In this document: positions 5,182 through 5,430 of the stretch, piece by piece
How positions within the stretch are numbered: the first letter of the stretch is position 1
Layout of the letters: every line of letters starts with the position of its first letter
DNA from: an uncultured Ancrocorticia sp.
GTDB taxonomy: Bacteria > Actinomycetota > Actinomycetes > Actinomycetales > Actinomycetaceae
Reading direction: 5' to 3'
Length of the DNA stretch: 5,430 nucleotides
NCBI GenBank assembly: GCA_905373325.1
Contig: CAJPTB010000149.1
Location: 1-5,430 of the forward strand
The notes under the pieces: model-generated
The model's input: the letters and a program-made list of their open reading frames with translations, nothing else
What the model was told of the DNA's origin: nothing
Databases searched by the model: none
Program-made: the position numbers and the translations under genes

Positions 5182-5430
5182 TCACAGCGCGTTCTTGCGC
5201 CTGTGAATCGCGATCAGCGTTCCTCCCGCGGCACTCAGAACAAGCGCGCCGAGGCCCATCGCAGTGCTGTCCAAGCCCGTGAAGGCGAGGCTCTTCTTTG
5301 GCTCCTTCCGAGTCGGTTTAGCCGGAGCCGGCCGTGAAGGATTCGGCGTTGGCTTGGCGGACGCCGAGGACGGCCGCGCAGGCGTCGGAGGCGTCGCCGA
5401 CGGAGGAGACGGCGGCATGGAGGGAGTCCC
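5182..5430 (-). CDS. C-terminus of a proline-rich, sortase-anchored surface protein (5' end cut by window edge)
   Basis: 82 residues are visible before the stop at 5182, and the frame stays open to the right edge. An ATG at 5418 is in frame but has no sign of being a start; proline-rich sequence continues through it. The first ~45 residues are Pro/Ala/Ser/Thr-rich with Lys and Arg, typical of a wall-spanning stalk. Then comes L-A-F-T-G (encoded at 5275-5289), a hydrophobic stretch of about 20 residues (ALVLSAAGGTLIAI is its core) and a basic tail H-R-R-K-N-A-L. This three-part order is the classical cell-wall sorting signal. Ala in place of Pro (LAxTG) is the form associated with class E sortases of high-GC actinobacteria. 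A sortase would cut between Thr and Gly and join the protein to the wall. The exported domain, which would define function, is outside the window; no sortase gene is present here. Confidence 0.85.
   Translation of the reverse strand, partial: GTPSMPPSPPSATPPTPARPSSASAKPTPNPSRPAPAKPTRKEPKKSLAFTGLDSTAMGLGALVLSAAGGTLIAIHRRKNAL
5275..5289 (-). other. LAFTG sortase recognition motif
   Basis: The codons CTC GCC TTC ACG GGC give L-A-F-T-G, 30 residues before the end of the protein, followed by the hydrophobic segment and the basic tail. The spacing fits a cell-wall sorting signal. Confidence 0.8.

Noticed and set aside
1..5430. tRNA or rRNA genes, insertion sequences and attachment sites
   Set aside because: No cloverleaf, conserved rRNA stretch, transposase or element-flanking repeats were seen on either strand.

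Overview
The window is GC-rich and densely coding. Its mix of genes points to a high-GC Gram-positive actinobacterium, probably of the Actinomycetaceae type. It carries a GTP-dependent PEP carboxykinase, two LppM-like lipoproteins, and the C-terminus of a surface protein with an LAxTG-type sortase signal, which is typical of actinobacterial class E sortases. The genus is inferred; no rRNA or other marker gene is present.

Layout: (1) 1-792, minus strand: an LppM-like lipoprotein whose 3' end lies beyond the left edge. (2) 793-1245: intergenic, with a hairpin downstream of the next gene, a dyad, a 10-bp tandem repeat and a cluster of palindromes. (3) 1246-2220, minus strand: a second, complete LppM-like lipoprotein, paralogous to the first, with a C-terminal tail built on a 27-bp (9-residue) tandem repeat. 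(4) 2221-2712: divergent intergenic region that must hold the promoters of the lipoprotein gene and of pckG. (5) 2713-4578, plus strand: complete pckG. (6) 4579-5181: convergent intergenic region rich in hairpins, including an unusual 69-nt nested palindrome at 4718-4786 and a perfect 20-bp-arm terminator-like hairpin at 5048-5092. (7) 5182-5430, minus strand: C-terminal part of a proline-rich, cell-wall-anchored protein with an LAFTG sorting signal.

The genes do not form one pathway. pckG is central metabolism (oxaloacetate/PEP interconversion), flanked on both sides by cell-envelope genes on the opposite strand. The two lipoproteins form a tandem family. Each has an N-terminal lipobox, an extracellular domain with two cysteines, an acidic Ser/Thr-rich linker, a near-identical transmembrane segment and a cytosolic tail, so each is predicted to be anchored in the membrane at both ends. 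The least expected items are this double-anchored pair with its repeat tail, and the symmetrical four-half-site palindrome downstream of pckG.
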